Shown: piece after piece, positions 1 to 10,746 of the stretch
Layout: each line of letters starts with the position of its first letter
Numbering within the stretch: position 1 is the first letter of the stretch
Origin: Nemertoderma westbladi
Taxonomy: Eukaryota > Xenacoelomorpha > Nemertodermatida > Nemertodermatidae
Direction of reading: 5' to 3'
NCBI GenBank assembly: GCA_032718475.1
Contig: JAUCBJ010003731.1
Coordinates: 1 to 47,702, forward strand
DNA: 47,702 nucleotides
Program-made: the position numbers and the translations under genes
Notes under the pieces: model-generated
Seen by the model: only the letters and a program-made list of their open reading frames with translations
Told to the model about the DNA's origin: nothing
The model's database searches: none

Positions 1-227
1 GTATATATATATACTTTTATGTATGTATGTAATTTATAATGTGGTTATGTATCAATTGTACCTTACTGTCATTTGGGCGATTCGTTTATATCTTTGTTTA
101 TATTTTTGTTTTTGTTTTTTTCTTTTTGGCTTTGCTGGCAAGTTCATCTGTTTTTTTTTTTCTTAGTTCTTTCTTATATAGTAAATAATATTATAATATT
201 CTTAGGTTCCGCATCCCTACCCTACCT

Positions 228-321
228 CACCAACCAACCACCCTCCCCCCCCCTCCCCCACCAACCACCCCCCCCCCCTCCCCCACCAACCACCCCCCCC
301 CCCTCCCCCACCAACCACCCC
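228..321. repeat. C-rich minisatellite, 25-bp period
   Basis: About four copies of a 25-bp unit built from CCAACCACC followed by a long C run, with the ACCAACC word recurring at 260, 285 and 310. The complementary strand is G-rich with closely spaced G runs, so G-quadruplex (or i-motif on this strand) formation is conceivable. The proline-rich reading frame across it is a by-product of the repeat, not a gene. Confidence 0.8.
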
Positions 322-330
322 ATTAGGTAG

Positions 331-809
331 ATAGTTACTTACTAGCGTTGCTATTAAACTATCTCCCTACCACTTTATATTATACAGAAATTATGGTGTT
401 AACTTATTATTGTTTGTGAATTTATTTTGTGGAAAATAAACTTATCTTATCTATCTATGACTGGAGGCTGACGCTATTCACAGTTTAATACAGTAGAATA
501 GCATAGTATGTAGTACTGCAGTACTGCTACTGCTGTTCTGTCTACCGGCAGACCGGTAACTGTAATTTAATGTTACACTGACTGTACAGCTGTACCGTCA
601 GACAGACTGGTAAATCATTATTAACACATTTGTCTGGTTTAAAAGATACGATAACAATAAATTAGGTACATATTACAGTATTAAAAGGCTAGGCCCTTTT
701 TTTCAGGTAGGCCTATCCTAACAACTGGGAACTAAAGAAAGCTCATTATTCTGTAAACTAGGCCTACTCGTTTCTCCGTACAATTATCCGTGCCCTGCTC
801 AATGTTTAA
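331..809. other. non-coding 5' flank of the THAP transposase
   Basis: No convincing reading frame. The stretch is rich in short words made of CTGTA, TACTG and CCGGT. It may include the 5' untranslated region of the transposase that follows. I could not find a terminal inverted repeat or an 8-bp target duplication of the kind P elements usually make. Confidence 0.4.
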
Positions 810-3325
810 TTGATAATGCCACTGAAATGTTGCGTATTTGGTTGCCGGTCCAACTACGACGAGCACTCAACAACAACAAAAGAACGCGTTGCTGTTTATC
901 GTTTACCAGCGGATGATGAAGAACGGCGACGCTGGATTCAGGCCATTCCACGAGACAACATTCCTGAAACTAAAAACACCGTTGTTTGTAGCAAACACTG
1001 GCCTTCTGATTTTCCGACTATTACTATTAGGGGAAAGCATCGGCCGATAAATCCACCGTCTGTGTTTCCAACGATCCCCAAAAGCCAAGTTCCAACTCCA
1101 GTAGCCGCTCCTCGAACTACTAAAAGATCATCCCTGGAAGTTAGATCATTGGAACCAGATCAGTTAGATGCATTTACTAAAAGTGACGATATCGACTCTA
1201 TCTCAACAATATGTCAAGAACTTTCTAAACTACCGAATGGAGTGAATGTTTATCGTTCCGATGAGACTGTTAATATCCTGTCTGTTGATTACATTGAAGC
1301 AATTCCGCGATTTTTGATTAAACTGATCGATTCTTTTTCTTTCCAAGCATTTCATTGTTGGATTGCATGCTCTATCTCGACTCTTAGTCAGCTGTGCATA
1401 ACGGCACTGAATAAATGGTCACGCCTTGAGGAAGCCGTTCGGTTTTTCGATCAGCTGCAAATAAGTCACAGAAACAGCATGATATTAGACCACATTACCA
1501 CTGCTGGAAAGAGGCTTCAATGTGCAACTACTGCTCGCTTGTATTCTACGGAAACAATTGTTCGAGCGTTTGTTTATTTTGCCTCCTCTAGATCGGCATA
1601 CTGCAGAATGCGAAACGATTATGAGTTGCCCAGTATTCGCACCTTAACTTCTATTACTTCTGCTGTGAGTCAGTATGATGATGAGAAATTGATTAATTCT
1701 ATTATTCAGAGTGTTGAAGAACGGCAGCGTTTATGTTGTGTAATAATAGATGAGATGAAAATTAAATCAGCATTGACGTATCATGGTGGACAAGTATTTG
1801 GATATGCTGCAAACCAAGTGTCTAAGACTCTAGCGAATTCCATGCTGGCATTTCAAGTTAGGTGTTTATTTGGTGGACCGTCGTTTTTATATAAGTTATT
1901 GCCTGTTGCAGGGTTGAATGCCAGTTTCCAGTATTCACAGTGTGTTCAAGTTATAAATAACATCAGCAATGCAGGCGGAACGATAGTTTGCATCTTAGTA
2001 GATGGCAATCGGGTAAACCAGCGGTTTTTCAGGAATTTTTCTGTTGAGCCTAGTAAACCTTGGCTTACTGTTCAGGGTGTATTCCTTCTATTTGATTATG
2101 TTCATTTGATGAAATGCCTAAGGAACAATTGGTTAACGGAGAGAAATGGTGAGCTACGTTACCATTACTGTGGTAAAACTGGAGTTGCAAAGTGGTCACA
2201 TCTCGTTGAACTTTATGAAACGGAGAAGGACTCACTAGTTAAACTCTCTAGATTGAACAAAGCTGCAGTTAGGCAAAACTGATCGAACGACAGCGGGTTG
2301 GATTATGGATGGATTATTTTCTGTGTAGAAACAGTTGCGGCCTTCGAGTCATCTCGTCTTGTGGACCAAGACGAAGTGAAAGAAACTGTCGAATTCTTAA
2401 AAATAATTATACTCTTTTGGCGAATTGTGAATGTTTGCACAGTTGGCGCAGATATCCGTTCAAGAGACGAAGATCGTGCTGTTATTCGATTAAATTCCGA
2501 TCCTCGGTTACAGACATTGGTAGACATTGCTGATATGGCCGACTCCATGACCAATACAGTGAAACCCAATGAGAGATTTAGAACTTTAACAAAAGATACT
2601 GGTACCGCCTTATCGCATACCTGTCGTGGTCTTGTCGATTTAGTCCGTAAACGTCTTGAGACAGCTGACTTTGTCATGATTGGGGAACACAACAGCGATG
2701 ATGTGGAAAGTATGTTTGGAGTTCTGCGCCAAGGATCAGGTGGAACATACTTTATTAATTGTCAACAGGCATTGGAAAAGTCGAGAATCTTGGTTAGCAA
2801 ACTTTTGCTAGAATTGGGAAGCACTGTTGAAGGAAATCAACAACATGTTTGTGAGAAATGTCCATCTACATTGAGTGAAGACGAATGCAAATTACTGGAC
2901 AACTTGGAAGAACTGGAGGACTCTATTTCTGATGATAATAAACAAGCACTGGTGTATATCGCGGGGTATATAAGTTCAACTCATGAGGACATACCGACAT
3001 ACCAGCTGACAATAGACAATACTACTTAAAATATGGCACATATTTAAACAGACTTGACCGCGGTGGATTAAGGAAACCAGATGACAAGACTTGTATATTC
3101 ACATTTTATTGTGATATGTTGTTTATTAATTTAAAATCAGAATTTTGCCAAAAATCTCTAGAAACCGTTTTTTGTTATTTATCATCTGTCTATTGTCTGG
3201 AAATAACTCGCGCATCTACTCGCAAATTGATTAATATTTTTGTAAATAATGATTGTATATTAAAAACTCCACGATCTACAAAGGAGAATGCACAAAAGAA
3301 AATAAAATTATCAGAATCTCGCTAG
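810..3325 (+). pseudogene. THAP-domain P-element-like transposase (THAP9 type), frameshifted
   Basis: DNA transposase of the P-element superfamily. The first ~90 residues form a THAP zinc finger: a CxxxxC pair (CCVFGC), then C-K-H (VVCSKHW), then the closing P-S-V-F-P that ends such domains. It is followed by the RNase-H-like core with ILVDGNRVN and FLLFDYVHLMKCLRNNW, and later HNSDDVESMFG, the acidic motif expected in the C-terminal half. The frame opened at 810 stops at TGA 2280-2282, yet the same frame is open again to 3029. Between the two, a neighbouring frame starting at 2279 reads LIERQRV, as expected for the family, so a pair of compensating frameshifts explains the stop. Another shift near 3018 moves the C-terminus into the frame ending at 3325. 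Total about 838 codons, close to full length. Recently inactivated copy; terminal repeats not identified. Confidence 0.88.
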
Positions 3326-3521
3326 AAAACTCCATTTCTGCTATATACTTAACTTAAATCGCATAATTGTGCTACGGTACTTAAATCACATTTGTGCTAC
3401 TGTACTCTTAATTTATAAATAAATATATGTGATAAATTATGTGGATAGCTGTATAATATACGGTCCATGTTAGTAATTATCGTTTAATGTATTTGCATGT
3501 GCTACGTTCGGTTATATAATA
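3326..3521. other. AT-rich spacer with a 26-bp direct repeat
   Basis: Holds two imperfect adjacent copies (about 3355-3406) of a 26-bp word containing TTGTGCTAC.GTACT, then AT-rich sequence. Probably the 3' flank of the P-element-like transposon. No gene seen. Confidence 0.4.
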
Positions 3522-3925
3522 CTAGCTGGGATGGCCGGCTTCGCCGGCATCCCATCGCGCTCGGTGCGATGGGCAGACTCGCGCTTCACGCTCGCAGTTT
3601 AAATTCCCCTTATTCCCCGAAATAACGTCCCATGACAACGGATGCCATGGTAACAGGGTCTTTAAAGTCATTCCATGTAATTTCTCAGGGTCGATATAGT
3701 AGGGGTAGGTTTTGATCCTAGGTCTGTACGATCATTGGTACCCGAAATAATGGCCCATAGCAACGGTTGCCATAGTGACAGACAGTGCCACACCCCCTAC
3801 CCCAAAGCCACATAGCCTATGTTACCCGCCGGGTCATGATACCCCTGTGGACAAAATTTCAGCCCTCTGGGGTCAGTAGTTCTGGAGAAAAACGTGAACA
3901 GACAGACATACTCTTCTCTTTATGG
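3522..3925 (-). repeat. dispersed-element-like block headed by a GC-rich hairpin
   Basis: Begins CTAGCTGGGATGGCCGGC, followed by TTC and an inverse arm GCCGGCATCCCA, so the first ~30 bases can fold into a strong stem-loop. Read on the minus strand the block ends hairpin, AG, CTAG, then T, which resembles a Helitron 3' end (hairpin plus CTRR before a T). Inside are two diverged copies (about 3616-3657 and 3741-3781) of a motif beginning CCCGAAATAA. The far end is marked by GTGAACAGACAGACATAC. GC content and CpG density stand out against the AT-rich surroundings. The class of element is uncertain; a non-autonomous Helitron is one option, a retroposon another. Confidence 0.35.
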
Positions 3926-4445
3926 TCAGCCTTCAGTGCTGCACGGTTGCATGGCCTTTAGTTAAGAACGCCTTGGGTACTGGTATTACAGTATTACGAT
4001 ATTCCGCGAACTGGTGGCACAAGCCAAATGGAGGGAAATTTAAATATTAAGCTCTAAATAACTGCATAATGTTATCAATGAAATTAAATGTTACTGGTGC
4101 GAAATTAAAATTAAATTTAATTCACATTGAAGCACAACACGGAAATTAACCAGTCATTACCAACCCCTATCAAAGGGTTGCGGGTATTGTATGTTATTAG
4201 CGGGGCGAATCTTTCTAATATAGGTCTTCTCTTTAAGTTTTCGGTCGGCCCAATCTTTCCCGCGTGCCAAGATTTTAACACGGAAGGGGCCCGGGTGTGG
4301 GATGTCATTGGGGTGTCTATCGTGGAAGTACTATACTAAGTTATTAAATTTAATCTAATTTAATTTTATTTGGTTTCTAATTTAATTTGTATTTTTGTAC
4401 TGGAGAAAAATCCACTAGTCTAGAACAGAGCTACTGTAATTCTTA
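3926..4445. other. unassigned intergenic sequence
   Basis: No supported gene. Short frames exist on both strands around 4117-4339 but show no domain, and I could not place them in a family. A moderately GC-rich patch near 4150-4320 differs from its AT-rich flanks and may be part of an unrecognised repeat. Confidence 0.4.
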
Positions 4446-4600
4446 CGAAACAGAATATAGAATATTATATAAATATATTATTATATAAATAGAATATTAT
4501 ATAAATAGAATATTATATAAATAGAATATTATATAAATAGAATATTATATAAATAGAATATTATATAAATAGAATATTATATAAATAGAAAATTATATAA
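4446..4600. repeat. 16-bp AT-rich minisatellite
   Basis: About nine near-identical tandem copies of AGAATATTATATAAAT, with one irregular copy near the start and one substitution near the end. Confidence 0.9.
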
Positions 4601-6006
4601 ATAGATCTATAATTTGTTGTCTTCCAAGTTATATCTCTATATTGTTGCATAAAGTTCTCAGAATGGATGTATACTCTATTACACTACTGTACTACACATC
4701 TTTACAACTCCTTGCTCGTATTGAAGTAAACATTTGAGTTAGTATTTGCCTCACACAGAGATAAGGTCATTAATATTATAAAGCCTTTAAATGAAATCGG
4801 GAACAAATATATGATATTTCAGAACATGAGACATTTTTCTTTGTTGTGGGGTAAAATGTGTTACTCGCCTGGGAATTGCTTGGGAGTCAGAGGAGGCGTT
4901 AAAACATCCTAATTTAAGCAGTCACTGATTGGTCAGACAAATGGCCTACCAATCATATAGTGCTTGTATTAGGTTCTTTTAATGACAATAATTATGCCAT
5001 TTAAGACTGCTAATTTCAGGTTTAAGAGTTGTTGATGTTGGTGGGAGGTTTAAAAATAAAATAATTAACAGACATAAAATTTGTTGTAAGCATGTAAGTA
5101 ACAATCATTGGCTGTGGTGTTTTATAACTACAACAAATAAGAATGAAAAAAATGTCATTGTTATTGTTGACATGTAATTGTTAAGTCAACCCATGGAATT
5201 TCATGGTCAACTCTAAGGTAGTAAAAGGTGGCAATCTCGCTTGGAATGATTAATTCGCCTTTGGAATGATGACAACCCAGTTATAATTCCAAACGAGTAT
5301 GCATACCTCGGGATTACCCTACCATACAACCATCCATTAGCTTTACTAATCATCTAAACTCAATTCAGCCTAGGGCGTTATCGGATCCATAAACACCGTT
5401 AATAGTGTGTAGTGTTAATAGTGTCGATAACATCGATAACATAAAGTCGACACATTAATTAAACCTATAGTTAGTTAGGTTTACTTTACATACATCAGCT
5501 TCTCACATCTGATTGATGTGATCTAATTGACATTTTTAAACGATATTATCGCGAGATTCCCTTACGTTGAGAAGATATACACCCTTGACCGAGCAGTCAC
5601 CAACCACACCTGACACAGCCTGAGACGTCCAGGCCAGTGAAATCGGCAAAGGTTAACCTGGTGCACCGCAAACTCTACTGGAACATTCCATGAACTCGAG
5701 AACTCCTGGGAGTTGTGAGATAAGCTGTAGGCCTAAGCAAATCACCCCAACCCATGTATAAATAAATATTTTCTTTATTACATCATATTTGTTTATTTAA
5801 CTATGATTTTACTGTTTTCAATGATCAGATTATTGGGGGTGTTGGCGTATCTATAATGATAATACAATAATAATACCATATTCCATACTAACAATAATTG
5901 CTATGCTACAGTATTAGACTGTTATTATGTGTGACTATTTGTTTATGATCTATGACTACTGCCATGCCGCTCCTCCCACAGGATGTGCGTGTGGGTTGGC
6001 ATGGAG
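4601..6006. other. non-coding AT-rich DNA
   Basis: No domain-bearing reading frame on either strand. The segment 5180-5330 has several short repeats around GGAATGAT, and 5400-5460 repeats AGTGT and TCGATAACA. Nothing here supports a gene or a complete mobile element. Confidence 0.4.
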
Positions 6007-6345
6007 TTACTGATTTCGAACCTCGCAAATAAATAATTTGTGTGTGGTTTGACATGAGTTACTGGTGTCGATCCTCTCACACATAAATAAGATTATGTGT
6101 GTGATTTGACATGAATTACTGGTGTCGATCCTCTCACACATAAATACGATTATGTGTGTGATTTGACATGAATTACTGGTGTCGATCCTCTCACACATAA
6201 ATACGATTATGTGTGTGGTTTGATATGAATTACTGGTGTCGATCCTCTCACACATAAATACGATTATGTGTGTGGTTTGATATGAATTACTGGTGTCGAT
6301 CCTCTCACACATAAATACGATTATGTGTGTGGTTTGATATGAGTT
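6007..6345. repeat. 57-bp minisatellite, nearly six copies
   Basis: Tandem 57-bp units, each containing GAATTACTGGTGTCGATCC and CTCTCACACATAAATA. The unit is a multiple of three, so the minus strand reads as an open repeat of 19 residues (MCERIDTSNS...). There is no flanking coding evidence, so I treat the frame as incidental. Within each unit, CTCACACATAA and TTATGTGTGTG pair, giving a short hairpin per copy. Confidence 0.88.
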
Positions 6346-6799
6346 GCAGCTAGGTTGTATTGTAGAGTCAGAGAGTGGTTTGCTAATACATATTAATATC
6401 GGTACTGTAACAGATGCTGATCGGCACCGGTAATATTATTAGATCATAGTGTGACTGTATTAATTATGGTTAAGGCCCGACAAACTAACCCTAACTAAGG
6501 CCTGGTTGCACACATTGACTTATGTTAAATTCATGATTTAAATTAAGTTTAAGTAGGAGAAAAATTGGTATTGCATTGCACAACAATTTTCTTAACTAAA
6601 ATAGTTACTTAAAATTTAGAGATAAGTGTCTATTTTTAAGTCTGTCAAAAACGAATCTTAGTGAATTTATCATTAGCTATTATTACAATTATTTATTATT
6701 AGTGGAAATGTCAGTGTTACCATTATTAAGTTGACCAAGCCGTCGTCCTCAGAATAGGAAATCTTACCCGACGCCGCCAAACATTTACTAACTATATAA
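6346..6799. other. unassigned sequence upstream of the Harbinger relic
   Basis: No gene. The segment from about 6499, starting GGCCTGGTTGCACACA and followed by TTAA-rich DNA, could be the left end of the Harbinger-type element that follows, but I did not find its inverted partner on the right side. Confidence 0.3.
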
Positions 6800-7740
6800 T
6801 GAAACATAATTTTATGACCGATTGGTTTTATGACCAAGGACAATTTTCAGTATATATCTGCAATCTGATTCGTCCTGATCTCGACAGAATCCAAGCTGGA
6901 AACAAAGGCCTGACTGTTGCGAGTTGAAGCTGGCAGTGACCCTATGATTTTATGCAAGTGGGAGCTTCCTGAATCTAGCTGGAGACAGTTTGACAATTCA
7001 CAAATCATCCGCTAGTTGAGCCATTCCGAATGTTTCAATCACCCTGACCCGAAAATTTGACCAGTTTGTGAAATTCCCGTCTACACCCACCGAAATTCAA
7101 AGAGTTTATGCGAAATGCTTTGAAATTGCTGGTTTTCCTGGAGTTACTGGCGCCATCGACGCAACTCATGTGAAGATTCCTGCTCCTTACGGTGAACAAG
7201 CACCATACTTCATTAACAGAAAGGGGTACAGTAGCATACGTTCAGGCATTTCGTGATGCAAAATGTCAATTTTTGAACATGTTCGCTGACTGGCCAGGAA
7301 GTGCCCATGACACCCGTATTTGGTCCAATAGCTCACTTGGAATGGAGTAAGATCAGAGAAAATGAAAGGAACTCATTTTAGGTGATGGTGGCTGTCCATA
7401 TAGGCCCTACACCTCTTCTTTTTAACTCTGCTTCTCAACCCACAGACTAAAGCGGAAATTCAATACAACTGGGCACAAATCAAGACACAATACAGTTGAA
7501 AGGGCATTTTGACAGTTAAACAGAAAGTTCCATTGCTTGCATGGGGAAATTAGAATGCAGCCAGTTCGAGTCTGCCGCGTAATTTCGGCTTGTTTCGTAT
7601 TGCACAATATTACCAAAATAAGGTGTGAACAGTTTGAGGAAGATGAGAATGTGGAGGAATTAGATAACAGTGAAGACTATTCTGGTTCACAAAATGGTCA
7701 AACATGTCATGCACATTTCATTCAGAAGTATTTTGTATAA
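6800..7740 (+). pseudogene. PIF/Harbinger transposase (HARBI1-like), decayed
   Basis: A DDE transposase relic in several frames. In order I can read an N-terminal piece with ICNLIRPDL (about 6855), then ELKLAVTL and FYASGSFLNLAGDS (about 6925-6990). The best open piece (7068-7256) carries GAIDATHVKIPAP, with the first catalytic Asp. In another frame come FADWPGSAHDTRIW (second Asp) and then VERAF.QLNRKFHCLHGEIRM (the Glu region), ending ACFVLHNITKIRCEQ near 7620. Several in-frame stops and at least two frameshifts show it is dead. Harbinger elements usually also encode a Myb/SANT-like protein; none lies beside it, although an unrelated relic of that kind is at 46658. Confidence 0.85.
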
Positions 7741-8573
7741 AAAAGGATATTGTTTCCAAATTATATATCAAACTAGCAAACCATTGTACTGTACTCTAGA
7801 CTAATGTAGGTTACATAATGAATTGTACAGTATATTATATTAAACAATTATATTATAGGGGAAGAGGGAGTATTAAGGGACAGGGGGTATTAAGGGACAA
7901 GTTACAATAAAGCTGCCATATTTCCTGGAAACAATATTATATTTATTATGTTTATGTATCACCTGGTACCTTGATACAGTACAAGTAGTAGGCCACATTT
8001 AAGGTGCTGTATGTACATTCCTGTCTGGGTGTACAATTCATGGAGTTAATGCAGGTTAAATTTTAGCATCATTAAGTTTATTGAAAACTTTATATCATGT
8101 GGTTTAAGTGTCTACCAAAATAGATAAAGTTGGTGAAAATTCGTCAATATGGTTTTATTTTGTTCCCTACTTGTCTAGCTGACACTATTGGTTCATTAAA
8201 AATCAAATCCAATTATTTATTTGGTTCGAATTGGGTAATCGGTTTTAGTAAAATATTTTTGTCAGTTGTGGGTATTAGGGGACAGATCAAAGCTTGGTAT
8301 AAATTGTCAAATCATGAGCGTTGAGCTACTACTGTACTAGCTGTTATTTCTAGTGTTGAAATAGAAAACTACAGCCTAGGACTACAGTACAGTACTACTG
8401 GACTGGTAGGTGGTAGGCCTATTTGACTGTTTGAAGGGCAGGCTTATAGCACAGGGTTGGCTTATCTTATAGCACTATAAGTCTTATAGTCTATCACATC
8501 CGTACCAGCCTATCCGTCTATTCTATGCATATATAATATACAGTACCGTAACACTGCAACAGATAAAGCTGTC
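7741..8573. other. non-coding flank with GTATTAAGGGACA repeats
   Basis: At 7858-7905 the word GTATTAAGGGACA appears twice, and near 8270 a related GTATTAGGGGACA. These may be terminal or subterminal sequences of the pogo-like transposon that begins at 8574, since such elements can carry repeated transposase-binding motifs near their ends. I found no matching inverted copy downstream. No gene is visible in the rest. Confidence 0.35.
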
Positions 8574-10613
8574 ATGGTAAAAAGGTACAAATCAGGAAAG
8601 GTTGGTGGCCGCACATCTGGAGCAGAAGCAATAGAGGCTTATCGGACAAGCTCTACTCTTACTATTAGAGATGTAGCAAAGGCTTACAGTATACCCAAAA
8701 GTGTCCTACACAGGCGATCATCTGAGAAACTGGATATTTCTGCTCATGTTGGTAGATCAACAGTCCTTACAATACAGGAAGAGACACTCTTTGCTGAATA
8801 ATGTAAGCTATCTGAATCCTGGGGATATCCACTGACGAGAGGTGAACTTGTTGAGGCTGTTGCCTTCTATGTAATACGCGAAAAAATCACCAAAACTCCA
8901 TGGGGAAGAATGCCATTTATCGAAGGAAAGCCAACTATGGAATGGGCCACAGCCTTTATACATCGACATCCGGATCTCTCAATTAGGAAAACCGAACAGT
9001 TAAGTAGCGCTCGTGGAAAAGCTATTACCAAGGATGTAATCTCTAAGTTCTATAGCCTATTGAAAGAGACCCTAACAAAACTCGATCTGCTTGATAAACC
9101 TGCACAGATATTCAACTGTGACGAAACCGGATTTGCCACAGACCCTGAAGATACCTTAGTCATCGCGAGGAAGGGGGTGAGAAACGTCAATCAGTCTATT
9201 GGTGGCAGTGGAAGGGAGCACTGGACTGTCAATGGATGTTGCAGCGCCACGGGCCAAGTACTACCACCTCTTGTTATATACAAGGGGAAGAACTTGTACT
9301 CTAAATATACTGTGGATGGCTATCCAGATACTCAGTTTGCAATGAGTGAGAATGGTTGGATTAATGGAGTTGTATTCTACAACTGGTTTCGCAAGTTCGT
9401 AGCACAGATACCTTCTGCCAGACCAGTACTATTAATTCTTGATGGGCACCTATCCCATTTTAGTGTTGAGACCATTGGTTATGCACGTGCTAACGATATT
9501 ACAATTTTTAAGCTGCCACCCCACACCACACACCTGCTACAACCCCTTGATAGGTGTGTTTATTGGCCAGTCAAGAAAGGGTGGTTGAGGCTTTTACGAC
9601 AGTATGTTCGAGAGACAGGCAGTAAGCGTCTTCTGAAAGAACACTTTCCCAAACTGATTAAGGAACTTTGGGTGTCATGCTTCACTGCTGGAAACTGTAT
9701 TTCTGGATTTGAAGCAATGGGGATTTACCCCTTCAATGAATCCAGAATCCCTGAATCTGCTTATGCTCAGAGTCGTCAATTCCATAATTCTCACACTGAT
9801 AGCCAGCAACCAACATTAGATTCTGTGAATCTGAATACAGACAATCCAGCCATCACAGCTCCCATGCTGATGTCTGTTCCCATTCCGCTACCCTCCGCCT
9901 CCACAACAGAATCAGTGCCACCAGCCAGTCAACCAGCTACATCTGCTGCTGCACTGCAACCAGCCAGTTCTGCCTCAGCTTCTGGTATGAATCCTCCTCC
10001 CCCACCTACAACAACTGAAGCTGCCATAGTGCAACCCTCCACTACAGGTACAGAATGTGGTTCAACACCAACAAAGAAAATTGCCAGAGCATTGGGAGAT
10101 GCCCTATTTGGTGGTTCAGAGAAACGGTTGGCACCTCCAGACCAACTGAAAGACATTAACAATCTCGGACAACGAAGGAATAGAAACGAGGGTGTCATCA
10201 ACACAACATATGGTGAGGTCATGACAAGCAACCAGGCATTTGAACGAGCAAAGGAGTTGGAAGAAAAAAGAAAAACCAAGAAACAAGGTAAAGGTAAAAA
10301 GCGAAAGACCAAAACAAAGAGGACAACACAAGGATCAGGATCAGATGGAGTACCGGTACTAGATAAGGATGCAGTTCAACAGCTAATGGATGAGGACAGT
10401 GAGTCTGACATTGAGAGAGACAATGAAATTGACCCCAACATGTGCTGCACTTGCAAACATCTCTTTAGACAAGCTGAGTACCAGCACACAGTTGGCTGCG
10501 ACAACTGTGAACGATGGTTCCACAAAGGTTGCACCACGGAATTTAGAGATGATGATGAAGATATTTCTGATATCGAATTTATTTGTAACTTTTGTTTGGA
10601 TGGAGAATTCTAA
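8574..10613 (+). pseudogene. pogo/Tigger-type DDE transposase with C-terminal PHD finger, one in-frame stop
   Basis: One frame spans the whole region (680 codons), interrupted only by TAA at 8799-8801. The N-terminal ~75 residues are a helix-turn-helix (TIRDVAKAYSIPKSVLHRR), typical of the pipsqueak/CENP-B-like part of pogo transposases. After the stop the frame continues with GYPLTRGELVEAV, then the DDE_1 catalytic core: IFNCDETGF (Asp 1), LLILDGHLSH (Asp 2) and THLLQPLDRCVYWPVKK (Asp 3). A Pro/Ser/Thr-rich linker and a Lys-rich basic stretch follow. The last ~60 residues form a C4HC3 PHD-like finger (CCTCKHLF, GCDNCERWFHKGC, FICNFC). All three catalytic Asp are present, so loss of activity rests on the single stop. 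Such fused PHD fingers occur in some animal pogo/Jerky-like proteins. Confidence 0.9.
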
Positions 10614-10746
10614 CACTAACAATCTAACTGTCTAAACAACTCCCTAAAGGACTACTGGACTATGATTGTGTTTTTTGTAGTTTATACTGCCGGATATTAA
10701 TAGTTATTAATAGTAATAGGCAACCTAACACTCCATGGTTCTTTTC

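Noticed and set aside
73-330. Proline-rich small protein
   Set aside because: The proline part is the C-rich minisatellite and the rest is T-rich; no domain or splice context.
4117-4339. Overlapping short frames on both strands
   Set aside because: Opposing frames of similar length with no motif; the GC-richer patch is more likely a repeat fragment.
7858-7905. GTATTAAGGGACA repeats as the left TIR of the pogo-like element
   Set aside because: No inverted partner on the right before the LINE; kept only as a note in the flank description.
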